A program made the position numbers and the translations under genes. From NCBI RefSeq assembly GCF_008801475.1, contig NZ_VZPP01000015.1:86601-150600 (forward strand): a DNA stretch of 64,000 nucleotides. The letters are read 5' to 3'. The DNA is from Pseudomonas moorei (GTDB lineage: Bacteria; Pseudomonadota; Gammaproteobacteria; Pseudomonadales; Pseudomonadaceae). This document shows, piece by piece, positions 33,449-43,800 of this stretch (position 1 is its first letter; the number at the start of each line of letters is the position of its first letter). The notes under the pieces are model-generated. The model did not search any database, was not told the origin of the DNA, and saw only the letters and a program-made list of their open reading frames with translations.

Positions 33449-34378
33449 TTATACCTTCTCGAGCTTCTTCTCATGCGCCGTCACCTGCTGGCACAACTCG
33501 ATCATCTGCTCGCGCATCCAGCGGTTGGCCGGATCCTGGTCCGTGCTTTCATGCCAGTACAGGTGGGTTTCCACCGGCGGCACATCGTTGACCGGCAAGC
33601 TGAAGGCGTGCAGATCATTGCGACGGGCGAAGCGCTCCGGAACGGTCATGACCATGTCGGTCTGCTGCAGCACTTGTGAAGCCATCAGATAGTGCTGGGA
33701 GCGCAGGGCGATCTTGCGCTGGATGCCCATCTTGCCCAGTGCCAGGTCGACATGGCCCAGACCGCTGCGGCGGCTGGAAATATGGATGTGGGTCAGCCCC
33801 AGATAATCATCCAGGGTGAATTTTTCCTTGCCCGCCAACGGGTGGCCCTTGCGCATGGCGCACACGTAGCGGTCTTCCATCAATTTGACGTGTCGCACCT
33901 GCGGGTCAGTGTTGAGCGGCGCATCCACAGCAAAATCGAGGCGACCGGCGGCCAGTTCCTTGGTGGTTTCACGGCGCTTGGACAGGAAGCTCTCGATGAT
34001 CACCGTGGGAGCGAGGCGACGCAGGCGCTGGAACAGTGGCGGCAGGATCACCGCCTCGGTCAGGTCGGTCATGCTGATGCGGTAGGTCTTGACCGCCTGC
34101 AGCGGATTGAAAATGCGGCTTTCCTGTACCGATACCCGCAGCAGGGAGAGGGCGTTGCGTACCGGGCCGATGATGTTCTGGGCCATCGGCGTTGGCACCA
34201 TGCCCTGGGCGGTGCGCACGAACAAAGGGTCGTTGAAGGTCTCGCGCAGGCGGGCCAGAGCGTTCGATACCGCCGGCTGGGTAATCCCGACAATCTGCCC
34301 GGCGCGGGTCAGGTTGGCTTCGGTGTAGATCGCGTCGAAGACGATGAAAAGGTTGAGGTCGACCTTGCTCAGATTCAT
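33449..34378 (-). CDS. LysR-family transcriptional regulator
   Basis: A 309-residue LysR regulator of the NodD/LeuO-like branch. The N-terminus MNLSKVDLNLFIVFDAIYTE is typical, followed by the helix-turn-helix GQIVGITQPAVSNALARLRE. The effector domain spans about residues 90-300. It is divergent from an acyl-CoA dehydrogenase gene with a 164-base gap, and the pair is likely a regulator and its target. The inducer is not evident. Confidence 0.87.
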   Translation of the reverse strand: MNLSKVDLNLFIVFDAIYTEANLTRAGQIVGITQPAVSNALARLRETFNDPLFVRTAQGMVPTPMAQNIIGPVRNALSLLRVSVQESRIFNPLQAVKTYRISMTDLTEAVILPPLFQRLRRLAPTVIIESFLSKRRETTKELAAGRLDFAVDAPLNTDPQVRHVKLMEDRYVCAMRKGHPLAGKEKFTLDDYLGLTHIHISSRRSGLGHVDLALGKMGIQRKIALRSQHYLMASQVLQQTDMVMTVPERFARRNDLHAFSLPVNDVPPVETHLYWHESTDQDPANRWMREQMIELCQQVTAHEKKLEKV

Positions 34379-34542
34379 TACGCGGCTCTCTTATTGTGTG
34401 GGCGGCTGGCCTTGAAGATCAGCCGATCATATATCGGTGATGAATGTTTATACACGCCGAGAATAGGCTAGGTAAATTTTCGTGGCTGTTCTAGCATCGA
34501 TTGCATGATCTAAACAACCTCCCCCAAGAAGGTATCTCGCTC

Positions 34543-35772
34543 ATGGATTTCGCTTATTCGCCCAAGGTTCAGGAACTGCGTGAGCGCGTGACAGCGTTCA
34601 TGGACACCTACGTCTATCCCGCTGAAGCGGTGTTCGAGCGCCAGGTCGCCGAGGGTGACCGCTGGCAGCCGACCGCGATCATGGAAGAACTCAAACTCAA
34701 GGCCAAGGCGCAGGGTCTGTGGAATTTGTTTCTGCCTGAGTCAGAGCTCGGCGCCGGCTTGACCAACCTTGAATACGCGCCCCTGGCCGAAATCATGGGG
34801 CGTTCGCTGTTGGGTCCTGAGCCGTTCAACTGCTCTGCGCCAGACACCGGCAATATGGAAGTGCTGGTGCGCTACGCCAACGAAGAACAGAAGCAACGCT
34901 GGCTCGAGCCGCTGCTGCGTGGCGAAATCCGTTCGGCATTTGCCATGACCGAGCCGGACGTCGCGTCGTCCGACGCCACCAACATGGCCGCCCGTGCCAT
35001 GCGCGATGGCGACGAGTGGGTGATCAACGGCAAGAAATGGTGGACCTCCGGGGCCTGCGATCCACGCTGCAAAATCCTGATCTTCATGGGCCTGAGCAAC
35101 CCTGATGCCCCGCGCCATGCGCAACACTCGATGATTCTGGTTCCGGTGGACACCCCCGGTGTGAAGATCGTGCGTCCGCTGCCGGTGTTCGGCTACGACG
35201 ATGCGCCCCACGGTCATGCCGAAGTGCTGTTCGAAAACGTGCGCGTGCCGTACGAAAACGTCCTGCTCGGCGAAGGACGCGGCTTCGAAATCGCTCAGGG
35301 CCGCCTTGGCCCAGGCCGGATTCACCACTGCATGCGATCGATCGGCATGGCCGAACGTGCCCTTGAATTGATGTGCAAACGCTCGGTGAACCGCACGGCA
35401 TTCGGTAAGCCCCTGGCGCGGCTGGGTGGCAACATCGACAAGATCGCCGACTCGCGGATGGAAATCGACATGGCCCGCCTGCTGACCTTGAAAGCGGCGT
35501 ACATGATGGACACCGTCGGCAACAAAGTGGCGAAAAGTGAAATCGCGCAGATCAAGGTGGTGGCGCCGAACGTGGCGTTGCGGGTGATCGACCGGGCGAT
35601 CCAGATTCATGGCGGGGCAGGGGTCTCCAACGATTTCCCGCTGGCCTACATGTATGCGATGCAGCGCACCCTGCGCCTGGCCGACGGCCCGGACGAAGTG
35701 CACCGCGCGGCGATCGGCAAGTTCGAGATCGGCAAATACGTGCCCAAGGAAATGATGCGAAACGGGCAATAA
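34543..35772 (+). CDS. Acyl-CoA dehydrogenase family protein
   Basis: A 409-residue acyl-CoA dehydrogenase. AFAMTEPDVASSDATNMAAR and VINGKKWWTSGACDPRC form the flavin and substrate region; QIHGGAGVSNDFPLAYMYA and TLRLADGPDEVHRAAIGKFE are the C-terminal signatures. It is close in form to the ACAD10/11-like branch. It should oxidise an acyl-CoA and feed ETF. The start is the ATG giving MDFAYSPKVQELR; AAGG lies a rather long 12 bases upstream, and a TTG at 34501 is an unlikely alternative. Confidence 0.87.
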   Translation: MDFAYSPKVQELRERVTAFMDTYVYPAEAVFERQVAEGDRWQPTAIMEELKLKAKAQGLWNLFLPESELGAGLTNLEYAPLAEIMGRSLLGPEPFNCSAPDTGNMEVLVRYANEEQKQRWLEPLLRGEIRSAFAMTEPDVASSDATNMAARAMRDGDEWVINGKKWWTSGACDPRCKILIFMGLSNPDAPRHAQHSMILVPVDTPGVKIVRPLPVFGYDDAPHGHAEVLFENVRVPYENVLLGEGRGFEIAQGRLGPGRIHHCMRSIGMAERALELMCKRSVNRTAFGKPLARLGGNIDKIADSRMEIDMARLLTLKAAYMMDTVGNKVAKSEIAQIKVVAPNVALRVIDRAIQIHGGAGVSNDFPLAYMYAMQRTLRLADGPDEVHRAAIGKFEIGKYVPKEMMRNGQ

Positions 35773-35790
35773 CAGGCACCGAGTCATCGT

Positions 35791-35859
35791 TCATCGCGGG
35801 CAAGCCCGGCTCCCACAGGTTTAGTGCGATCCTTGTGGGAGCGGGCTTGCCCGCGATGG
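35791..35859. repeat. REP pair
   Basis: CATCGCGGGCAAGCCCGGCT and the inverse GGGAGCGGGCTTGCCCGCGATG separate the acyl-CoA dehydrogenase gene from the convergent PstS-OmpA gene. Confidence 0.85.
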
Positions 35860-35890
35860 CGTCGGCCCATTCAACACATCTACATCAAAT

Positions 35891-37231
35891 TCAATACACC
35901 CAAACCTCAACCCGCCGATTCTTGATCCGCCCCTCATCAGCGCTATTGGTCGCCACGGGCATTTCAGCGCCAAACCCGCGAACTTCGCGCAGCACCACGC
36001 CGCTTTTCACCAGTTCGCGCCGCACCGCCATGGCCCGCAGTTTCGACAGCAGGTCAGCGCGCGCCGGGTCGCTCTTGGCATCGCCAAACCCCACCAGTGT
36101 TACCTGCCGATCGGTTTTATTGTGTTGCTTTATATAGTCGAGCACCCGTGACAGGTCCTGGCGTGCCTTGTTGTCCAGGCTGGCGCTGCCTTCCTCGAAG
36201 CGAAAGTTCACGGTCAGGCGCTGGGCGTGGCGGCTGAGTCCCTGGTATGCCTCGGGCATCATCGCGTTGGGCGTGACGCTGATGGCCTGCACGGTCTGGG
36301 CGATAAACCCGTTGGCCGCGACAATCGCCTGGCCCTGGCTGCTTTGCGCGAACGTCACCAGCGCTTCGGCCCAGGGATTTTTCCCGTTGGGCGGCAGGTA
36401 GAGGAACAAGCGGCGGGACAGGGGATAGTCTTCCGTGGCGATCAGGCTGTTGAGTGGCAGCATGGCCTGGGATTGACCATCGACAATCGCTACGGCTTTG
36501 GCCGAACGCACATACGGCAGGCCGATGAAGCCGATGCCTTGCGGATCCAGGCTGACCGCGTCGGACAGTTGCTCGCTGGACTCGAAACGTTTCGCTGCAC
36601 TACTCAGGGTTTTCCCGCGATGGTTGAGGACAAGTTCCTTGAAGGTGTCGTACGTACCGGACTGATCATCCCGCGCATACAGATGAATGGCACCACCCCG
36701 GCCGCCGAGTTCTTCCCAGGTTTTGGCTTCGCCACTGAAGAGGCGCGCCAGTTGCTCAGTGTTGAGTTGGTTCAGCGGGTTTTGCGGATGAAGGATAATC
36801 GCCAGACCGTCGATGGCGATGACCTGCTCGGCCTCGGCGCTTTTCAGATCGCCCAGGACCCGGAGGTCGGCCAGCTCACTGTCCTTGATCGGGCGCGAGG
36901 ATGCGGCCAGATCGGCGTTGTTGGTCTTCAGCGCGGTGAAACCGGTGCTGGAACCGTGGGCCGCGATCTCGACCTCGACGCGGCGTCCTTGCGGGGTTTC
37001 ACCGACAACCCGCAGTTCGTTGGACTTGTCCGGCGCTTCGCTGTGCACCTTGAGCAAGCCCTGCTCGCGCAACAGTCCTTCGACCAGCGCCGGACCGAGT
37101 GCCGCACCGATGGTGTTGGAGCCCTGGATGCGCAGGACCGGGCCATGGTCGGGCAGCGGCAAACCGCTGGCCGAGGTCATCAACGGCCAGCAGGTGCACA
37201 GCATCAAAAGGAACAAACCGCGCAGCGTCAT
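35891..37231 (-). CDS. PstS-like phosphate-binding protein fused to an OmpA domain
   Basis: A 446-residue exported protein with a signal peptide of about 22 residues ending in TSAS. Residues about 30-290 are a PstS-type phosphate-binding module (RIQGSNTIGAALGPALVEG; YARDDQSGTYDTFKE; IATEDYPLSRRLFLYL). Residues about 330-446 are an OmpA-like peptidoglycan-binding domain (NFRFEEGSASLDNKARQDLS; VTLVGFGDAK; NRRVEVWVY). The fusion would tether a phosphate or anion sensor to the cell wall instead of delivering it to an ABC permease. No pst genes are adjacent. Function beyond binding is not known. Confidence 0.86.
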   Translation of the reverse strand: MTLRGLFLLMLCTCWPLMTSASGLPLPDHGPVLRIQGSNTIGAALGPALVEGLLREQGLLKVHSEAPDKSNELRVVGETPQGRRVEVEIAAHGSSTGFTALKTNNADLAASSRPIKDSELADLRVLGDLKSAEAEQVIAIDGLAIILHPQNPLNQLNTEQLARLFSGEAKTWEELGGRGGAIHLYARDDQSGTYDTFKELVLNHRGKTLSSAAKRFESSEQLSDAVSLDPQGIGFIGLPYVRSAKAVAIVDGQSQAMLPLNSLIATEDYPLSRRLFLYLPPNGKNPWAEALVTFAQSSQGQAIVAANGFIAQTVQAISVTPNAMMPEAYQGLSRHAQRLTVNFRFEEGSASLDNKARQDLSRVLDYIKQHNKTDRQVTLVGFGDAKSDPARADLLSKLRAMAVRRELVKSGVVLREVRGFGAEMPVATNSADEGRIKNRRVEVWVY

Positions 37232-37310
37232 GCCGGCACCTTAAATAGCCAAAAGGAGGTGCCGGAAGATTAAGTCAGTAAGGTTTCTGAAAAATGACAG
37301 TTTTTCAGTG

Positions 37311-37377
37311 TGTTCGAGCCTGCTCGCGATGAGGGCCTGGCATTAGTCCGCCATCGCGAGCAGGCTCGCTCCCACAG
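37311..37377. repeat. REP pair
   Basis: GAGCCTGCTCGCGATG and the inverse CATCGCGAGCAGGCTCGCTC, downstream of xthA and upstream of the PstS-OmpA gene. Confidence 0.85.
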
Positions 37378-37387
37378 AAGAGGGGTA

Positions 37388-38200
37388 TCAGCTCAATTCA
37401 AGCCAGATCGGCGCATGATCGGAAGGTTTTTCCATACCACGCAGTTCGTAGTCCACGCCGGCGTCCTTGACCCGTGGCAACAATCCATGGGACGCCATGA
37501 TCAGGTCGATGCGCAGTCCACGCTTGGGCTCGTCTTCAAACCCGCGGCTGCGGTAGTCGAACCAGCTGAACATGTCGGTCACCTCCGGGTTCAGGTGACG
37601 GAAGCTGTCCACCAGGCCCCAGTTCTTCAGGCGGGCCATCCACTCGCGCTCTTCCGGCAGGAAGCTGCATTTACCGGTTTTCAGCCAACGCTTCATGTTG
37701 TCCGGGCCGATCCCGATGTCACAGTCTTCCGGGGAAATGTTCACATCGCCCATGACCACCAACGGCTGATCATTACGGAACTGGCTTTCCAGCAATTGCT
37801 GCAGATCGCTGTAGAAGCGTTCCTTGGCCGGGAATTTGGTCGGGTGGTCGCGGCTTTCGCCCTGGGGGAAATAGCCGTTCATGATGGTCACCGGCACGTC
37901 ATTGGCGTCGGCGAAAGTGCCCCAGATAAAACGCCGCTGGGCATCTTCATCGTCGGTGGCGAAGCCTTTGTGCAGCGCCAGCGGTTCTTTGCGTGACAGC
38001 AGGGCGACGCCGTAGTGACCTTTTTGTCCATGGAAATACACGTGGTAGCCCAAGGCTCTGACTTCATCGAGCGGAAACTGGTCGTCATGGACCTTGGTTT
38101 CCTGCAGGCCGATCACATCGGGCTGGTGTTTTTCGATCAGCGCCGCCAGCTGATGGGGGCGGGCACGCAGCCCGTTGATGTTGAAGGAGACGATCTTCAT
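37388..38200 (-). CDS. xthA: Exodeoxyribonuclease III
   Basis: A 270-residue exonuclease III/AP endonuclease. MKIVSFNINGLRARPHQL at the start, IGLQETKVHDDQF (metal-binding Glu), VMGDVNISPEDCDIG, RIDLIMAS and the C-terminal KPSDHAPIWLEL (catalytic His) are all present. It cleaves DNA at abasic sites and removes 3' blocks in base-excision repair. The start chosen is the ATG at 38198-38200, giving the family length. An upstream in-frame extension is not supported. Confidence 0.94.
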   Translation of the reverse strand: MKIVSFNINGLRARPHQLAALIEKHQPDVIGLQETKVHDDQFPLDEVRALGYHVYFHGQKGHYGVALLSRKEPLALHKGFATDDEDAQRRFIWGTFADANDVPVTIMNGYFPQGESRDHPTKFPAKERFYSDLQQLLESQFRNDQPLVVMGDVNISPEDCDIGIGPDNMKRWLKTGKCSFLPEEREWMARLKNWGLVDSFRHLNPEVTDMFSWFDYRSRGFEDEPKRGLRIDLIMASHGLLPRVKDAGVDYELRGMEKPSDHAPIWLELS

Positions 38201-38433
38201 GGTCGGCAGTCCTGGCAAAAGGGCGATGCTAGCTGACATGTCGGCATCGGGCCAGTGTCGGGGTGAGTTGAATCGGTGGGTTGCGCCCGCGATGGGTCCG
38301 TGCAGTCGTCTTTTATATTGACTGACTGATCTGCGAGTCTGGTCTATACCTGTGGAGGGAACTGTGTTGCCACCCAGGGGCTCGTACCAACAAGAGCACA
38401 GCCATCCGAGCTGTGCCGGGGAGAATGACCGCC

Positions 38434-39084
38434 ATGCCCGAAACCTCGACCGCCATCGCCGATATTCACATGCTCGACAGCGGCTATTCCCGCGAAGCAC
38501 GTTCCCTGTTGTACCAGGCTTACCGGCATGAGCCGACGTTCGGCTACCTGTTCGAAGCGGAGCGTCCCGGCTATGAACAGCGTGTGCGCGCCACGGTGCG
38601 TGAACTGGTCAAGCAGCATTTTCTCCAGGATTTGCCGGCCATCGGCCTGCTGGTCAACGATCGCTTGATCGGCATCGCCCTGATCGCGCCACCGCAACGG
38701 CGCCTGGGCATCACTGAAAGTTGGGCCTGGCGCCTGCGAATGGTGCTGAGCACCGGGTTTCGCTGCACCCGTCGCTACCTGGAGTATCACGATGCGGTGA
38801 TGGCTTGCGTGCCGTCCGATTCGGTGCACCTGCTGCCATTGCTGGGGATTCATCCGCAATTCCAGGGCAAGCACTTCGGCGAACAACTGCTGCAAGCGGT
38901 GCACAACTGGTGCGCGGTGGACGAACATTCTCAGGGCGTGGTGCTCGACACCGGCAATCCGCGCTATCTGGAGTTCTATAAGCGGCAGGGTTATGAGGAA
39001 ATTGGTGAGGTCGCTGTAGGACCGATCCGCGAGCACGTGTTTTTCCACGCCAATCCTCAAGTCGTGCAAACCGCAACGGCGTAA
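38434..39084 (+). CDS. GNAT-family N-acetyltransferase
   Basis: A 216-residue protein with the GNAT acetyl-CoA fold in its second half: VHLLPLLGIHPQFQGKHFGE is motif A with the Q/RxxGxG/A-like pyrophosphate loop, and GVVLDTGNPRYLEFYKRQGY is motif B. GGGGAGA at 38418-38424 supports this start; two in-frame starts lie just upstream. The substrate cannot be predicted. It is divergent from xthA. Confidence 0.8.
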   Translation: MPETSTAIADIHMLDSGYSREARSLLYQAYRHEPTFGYLFEAERPGYEQRVRATVRELVKQHFLQDLPAIGLLVNDRLIGIALIAPPQRRLGITESWAWRLRMVLSTGFRCTRRYLEYHDAVMACVPSDSVHLLPLLGIHPQFQGKHFGEQLLQAVHNWCAVDEHSQGVVLDTGNPRYLEFYKRQGYEEIGEVAVGPIREHVFFHANPQVVQTATA

Positions 39085-39162
39085 CCGTCGAACTTTTGGG
39101 GCGCGCCAGGCTCTATCACGCTCCCGTGTTCATCAAGCATGCTCGTGATAGCATCCGCGCCT

Positions 39163-40890
39163 ATGAAGTTTCCAGGAAGAATTACCAGTGGCGTGCTGAT
39201 GCTGATTTCCAGCTGCGCGGCGCTGGCCCAAAGTGAATTGGATGTGCGGATCAAACCGTCCAACGATGAACTGAAAGCCAATATAGAGGGCTATATCGGC
39301 AGTCTCGGCGATCGTGACGAAGCAGCCTTGCTGCGCTTCAGCCGGGGTGCCGAGGAGCAGGCGCGCAAAGCCGCCCAGGCCTTGGGTTATTACCAGCCGC
39401 ACATCGACAGCGACGTGAAGGGCGGCAAGACGCCGCGCCTGATACTGACCGTCGACCCCGGCGAGCCGGTGCATCTGCGCAACGTCACCATCCGTATCGA
39501 CGGCCCGGCCGCCTCGCTCAAATCCTTTCGTGTGCCCAATGACCATGCGCTGACAACCGGCGCGGTGCTCAACCATGGTCACTATGAAGATGCCAAGCGA
39601 CTCATCCAGAACCAGGCCTCGCGCTATGGCTTTTTCAACGGGCGTTTTACCCGTTCGACACTGTCGGTGGACCCGCGGGCCGGCGTGGCCGATATCGAGC
39701 TGATTTATGACAGCGGACCGCGTTATGCCCTGGGCAAGGTCAGCTTCGAGGGCGACACTCCGTTCGATGAAGACCTGTTGCAACGCATGGTGCCGTTCAA
39801 GGCGGGTGCGCCCTATGACTCCGAGCTGATTGCCGAACTCAACCAGGCCCTGCAATCGAGCGGCTATTTCGAGGGCGTGCGGGTGGACGCGGCGCCGACC
39901 GCGTCCAGGGACAATGTGATCCCGGTGGACGTTAAGCTCGAAACCCGCAAGCCGCGGACCATGGGCGTTGGCCTGGGTTATTCCACGGACGTCGGCCCGC
40001 GGATCAAAGCTAACTGGACGCGCCACTGGGTCAACCCGCAGGGGCACAGCTACGGCTGGGAGACCGAAGTCTCGGCACCACGGCAAAACGTCGGGGTGTT
40101 CTACGACATTCCTCTGGACCCGCCGCTGACGGACAAACTGCGTTTCGCCGGTGGCTATCAGAATGAAGAAATCGCGGACAAGGACAGCCTCAGCAAACTC
40201 CTGACCATCGGTCCCGAATGGCACAGCAAGTTGCCCAGCGGATGGCAGCGGGTGGTGTCACTCAAGTGGCAGCGTGAGGAGTACCGGCTCGGCGATGATT
40301 CGGGGCTCAGCAACCTGCTGATGCCCGGCGTCAGCTATTCGTACCTCAAAAGCGATAACCGCATCGACCCGCACAATGGCTATCGCCTGCAATTCGAAAG
40401 CAAGGTGGCCAAGGAAGGTCTGGGTTCGGATAACAACCTGGTGTATGGCACGGCGCTGGTGAAGGGCTTGACCACAGTGTTCGACAACCACCGTTTCCTT
40501 GGTCGGGTGCAGGTCGGCGGCAGTGCCACCAACGGCTATAAGTCGGTACCGCCGTCGCTGCGCTTCTTTGCCGGTGGCGATCAGAGCGTGCGCGGCTACG
40601 ACTATCAGAGCCTGTCCCCGGAAAACAATAAGGGTGACCGCATCGGTGGCCGCTACATGGTCGCGGCCAGTGCGGAGTATCAATATTCCATCGCCGAAAA
40701 ATGGCGTGTCGCCACGTTCATCGACCAGGGCAATTCCTTCAATACACTTGAACTGCCGAACCTGAAGACCGGCGTCGGTATCGGCGTGCGCTGGGTTTCG
40801 CCAGTGGGGCCGATCCGCCTCGACCTGGCCCACGCGCTGGATGACGATGGCGGCATTCGACTGCACTTTTCCATGGGGCCCGAGTTGTGA
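39163..40890 (+). CDS. tamA: Translocation and assembly module subunit TamA
   Basis: A 575-residue outer-membrane protein of the Omp85 superfamily. It has a signal peptide of about 23 residues (ISSCAALAQ), three POTRA domains to about residue 260, and a 16-stranded barrel ending in the family phrase VGPIRLDLAHALD with a terminal aromatic-rich strand. The RGYDYQSLSPEN loop carries the conserved (V/I)RG(Y/F) element. With TamB it supports insertion of certain outer-membrane proteins and is linked to lipid transport. The start is the ATG at 39163. Its stop overlaps the tamB start. Confidence 0.93.
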   Translation: MKFPGRITSGVLMLISSCAALAQSELDVRIKPSNDELKANIEGYIGSLGDRDEAALLRFSRGAEEQARKAAQALGYYQPHIDSDVKGGKTPRLILTVDPGEPVHLRNVTIRIDGPAASLKSFRVPNDHALTTGAVLNHGHYEDAKRLIQNQASRYGFFNGRFTRSTLSVDPRAGVADIELIYDSGPRYALGKVSFEGDTPFDEDLLQRMVPFKAGAPYDSELIAELNQALQSSGYFEGVRVDAAPTASRDNVIPVDVKLETRKPRTMGVGLGYSTDVGPRIKANWTRHWVNPQGHSYGWETEVSAPRQNVGVFYDIPLDPPLTDKLRFAGGYQNEEIADKDSLSKLLTIGPEWHSKLPSGWQRVVSLKWQREEYRLGDDSGLSNLLMPGVSYSYLKSDNRIDPHNGYRLQFESKVAKEGLGSDNNLVYGTALVKGLTTVFDNHRFLGRVQVGGSATNGYKSVPPSLRFFAGGDQSVRGYDYQSLSPENNKGDRIGGRYMVAASAEYQYSIAEKWRVATFIDQGNSFNTLELPNLKTGVGIGVRWVSPVGPIRLDLAHALDDDGGIRLHFSMGPEL

Positions 40891-43800
40891 AGCGTGGTTT
40901 GAACATATCGCTGCTGGCGATCCTGGCGCTGCTGATGCTGGTCGCCCTGACCCTGGCCACGGTGTTGGGCACGGCGGCGGGCAGTCGTTGGGCGCTTGGC
41001 TTTGTGCCGGGTTTGACCCTCGACAACTTCCAGGGGCGCCTGGGCGGGCAATGGAGCGCCGATCGCGTTGTGTGGCAGCAAGACGCCAGCCAGGTCGAAC
41101 TGAACAAGGTGATTTTTGCCTGGTCGCCGCTGTGCCTGACGCGCGTGACTTTGTGTATCGAACAATTGCAGGCTGATCAGGTCAATCTGCAATTCCCGCC
41201 GGGCGGTGCAGAACAAAGCAGCGGGCCGATCAGCCTGCCGGATTTGAAATTGCCCGTGGCGCTGGAGTTGGGTGACGTACAGGTCGGCGTCTTGCGGTTC
41301 AACGGCAGCGAGCAGCTCAAGGGCCTGCAACTGACGGCGCACTGGACCGAAAAGGGGATGCAGATCGACTCGGTGAAACTGCAGCGGGACGATCTGAGCC
41401 TGAATTTGACCGGGCAGTTACAACCCGGCGGCAACTGGCCGCTCAGTGCTGAAGGCCAATTAACCCTGTCGACCCCCGCGCCCTGGGTGCTGGCCCTGAA
41501 AATCGATGGCGATTTGCTCAAGACCCTCAATCTGAAAGCCGACAGCAGCGGGTACCTCAACGGCCAACTGACCGGCCAACTGCAACCGCTGGTGGAGAAC
41601 CTGCCGGCCAAGGTGCGCATCACCGCTGACGGTTTCAAGCCCGGCGCCGACCTGCCGGACACCCTGCAACTCAATCAACTTGAACTCACGGGCGACGGCG
41701 ACCTGAAAAACGGCTACGCGCTGCTCGGCAAGGCCACGTTACCGGCCGAACAAGGACCTGTTGCACTGATGCTGCAAGGCAAGGTCGACGCCAATGGCGC
41801 GCAGATCGCCGCGCTGGACCTGACGGCCAGCGACAAGCAAAACCTCAAGCTTTCCGGGCAAGTGGATTGGAGCAAGGGCCTGAGTGCCGAAGCGAAAATC
41901 GATTGGCTGGACTTTCCTTGGCATCGTCTCTATCCGCTGATTGATGAGCCGCAAGTGGCGTTGCGCAGCTTCAATGGCGAAGTCTCCTACACGGACGGTC
42001 AGTACCTCGGCCATTTCAACGCCGCCCTGGACGGCCCGGCCGGTGGGTTCAGCCTGACCAGTCCGTTCGCGGGTGACCTGACAAAAATCTACCTGCAACA
42101 AATTCAACTCACGGCCGGCCAGGGTAAGGCTGAAGGGCATCTGAATCTGCAGTTCGCCAATGGCATCGCCTGGGATACCGCGCTGGATCTGTCGGCGATC
42201 AACCCAGCGTACTGGGTGGCGGAATTGCCCGGTACCCTGGCCGGGCCGTTGCGCAGCCAAGGGGAGCTGAAGGATGAAAAACTCAGCCTGAGCGCCGACC
42301 TTGATTTGAAAGGCAAGCTGCGTGGTCAGCCTGCGGTGATCCAGGCCAAGGCCAATGGTGGCGGCGAGCAGTGGAACCTCGATGCACTGCAGATTCGCCT
42401 GGGCGACAACAGCATCAGCGGCAAGGGCAGCCTGCAACAGAAGGTCGCCGGACAGATCGATATCAAGCTGCCGCGTCTGGCCCAGCTCTGGCCGCAATTG
42501 CGCGGCCAGCTCAATGGCCGGATCGATGTCGCCGGCACGCTCAAGGCGCCGCAAGGCAAGTTGGGTCTGCAAGGCACTCAGCTGGCGTTCGCCGACAATC
42601 GGCTGCAAAGCCTGAACCTGGACGCCACCCTCGACAGCGCGCAACGGGCGAAGATCGACCTCAAGGGCAACGGGATCCAGGCCGGCGACACCTCCCTCGG
42701 CACCCTGACCGCCAGTGGGCAGGGCGATATCAAAAACCAGAAACTCACCCTCGATCTGCAAGGGCCGAAGCTGAAACTGGCCCTCGGTCTCGACGGCATC
42801 CTGGACAAAGGCAACTGGCGCGGACGCCTGGCCAGCGGCGATATCCAGGCCGGCGGCCAGGACTGGAAGCTGCAAGGCCCGGCAAAGCTGGAACGACTGG
42901 CGGACGGCAAGATCAACTTCGGTGCCCATTGCTGGCAGTCCGGCCCGGCCAGTCTGTGCGGCGAAGACCAGCGCCTGATGCCTGATCCGAAACTGCGCTA
43001 TCACCTCAAGCAGTTCCCCATCGAAAGCCTCGCGCAATGGTTGCCCAAAGACTTCGCCTGGCAGGGTCGACTCAACGCCGACGTGCAGCTGGATCTTCCG
43101 GCCAGTGGCCCGAATGGCCAGGTCAGCCTCGACGCCAGCGGTGGCGTCTTGCGCATGCGCGAGAAGGACCAGTGGCTGGACTTCCCGTACCAGACCCTGA
43201 AACTCACCAGCAAACTCACGCCCAAGCGCATCGACACCGACCTCAACTTCGTCGGCGGCAAGCTCGGCGAACTGATGGTTCAGGCGCAGATCAACCCGTT
43301 GCCCAAGAACAAGCCGCTGAGTGGTTCGTTCCGCTTGAGTGGCCTGGACCTGTCGGTGGCGCGGCCATTTGTGCCCATGGTGGAAAAACTGAGTGGCCGT
43401 TTGAACGGTAGCGGCACGATTTCCGGTGGCCTGCTGGCACCGCAGGTCAATGGCAACCTGCTGCTCAGCGATGGCGGGGTCTCCGGGCCTGAGTTACCGA
43501 TGGAACTTCAGGACTTGCAAATGCAGGCGGTCATCGTCGGCGAAACCGTGCAGTTGAACGGTGGCTGGAAGAGCGGCAAGAGCGGGCAGGGCAGTTTGAG
43601 CGGCAACGTCGCCTGGGGCCAGGCCCTGGTGGTGGACCTGGCGCTCAAGGGCTCGCAGTTGCCGGTCACCGTCGAGCCTTACGCGAAGCTGGAAGTGGCG
43701 CCGGACCTGAAGATTTCGATCAAGGACAACAAACTGGCGGTCGCCGGGAAAGTCCAGGTGCCCAAGGGCGAAATCATCATTCGCGAGCTGCCGCCCTCAA

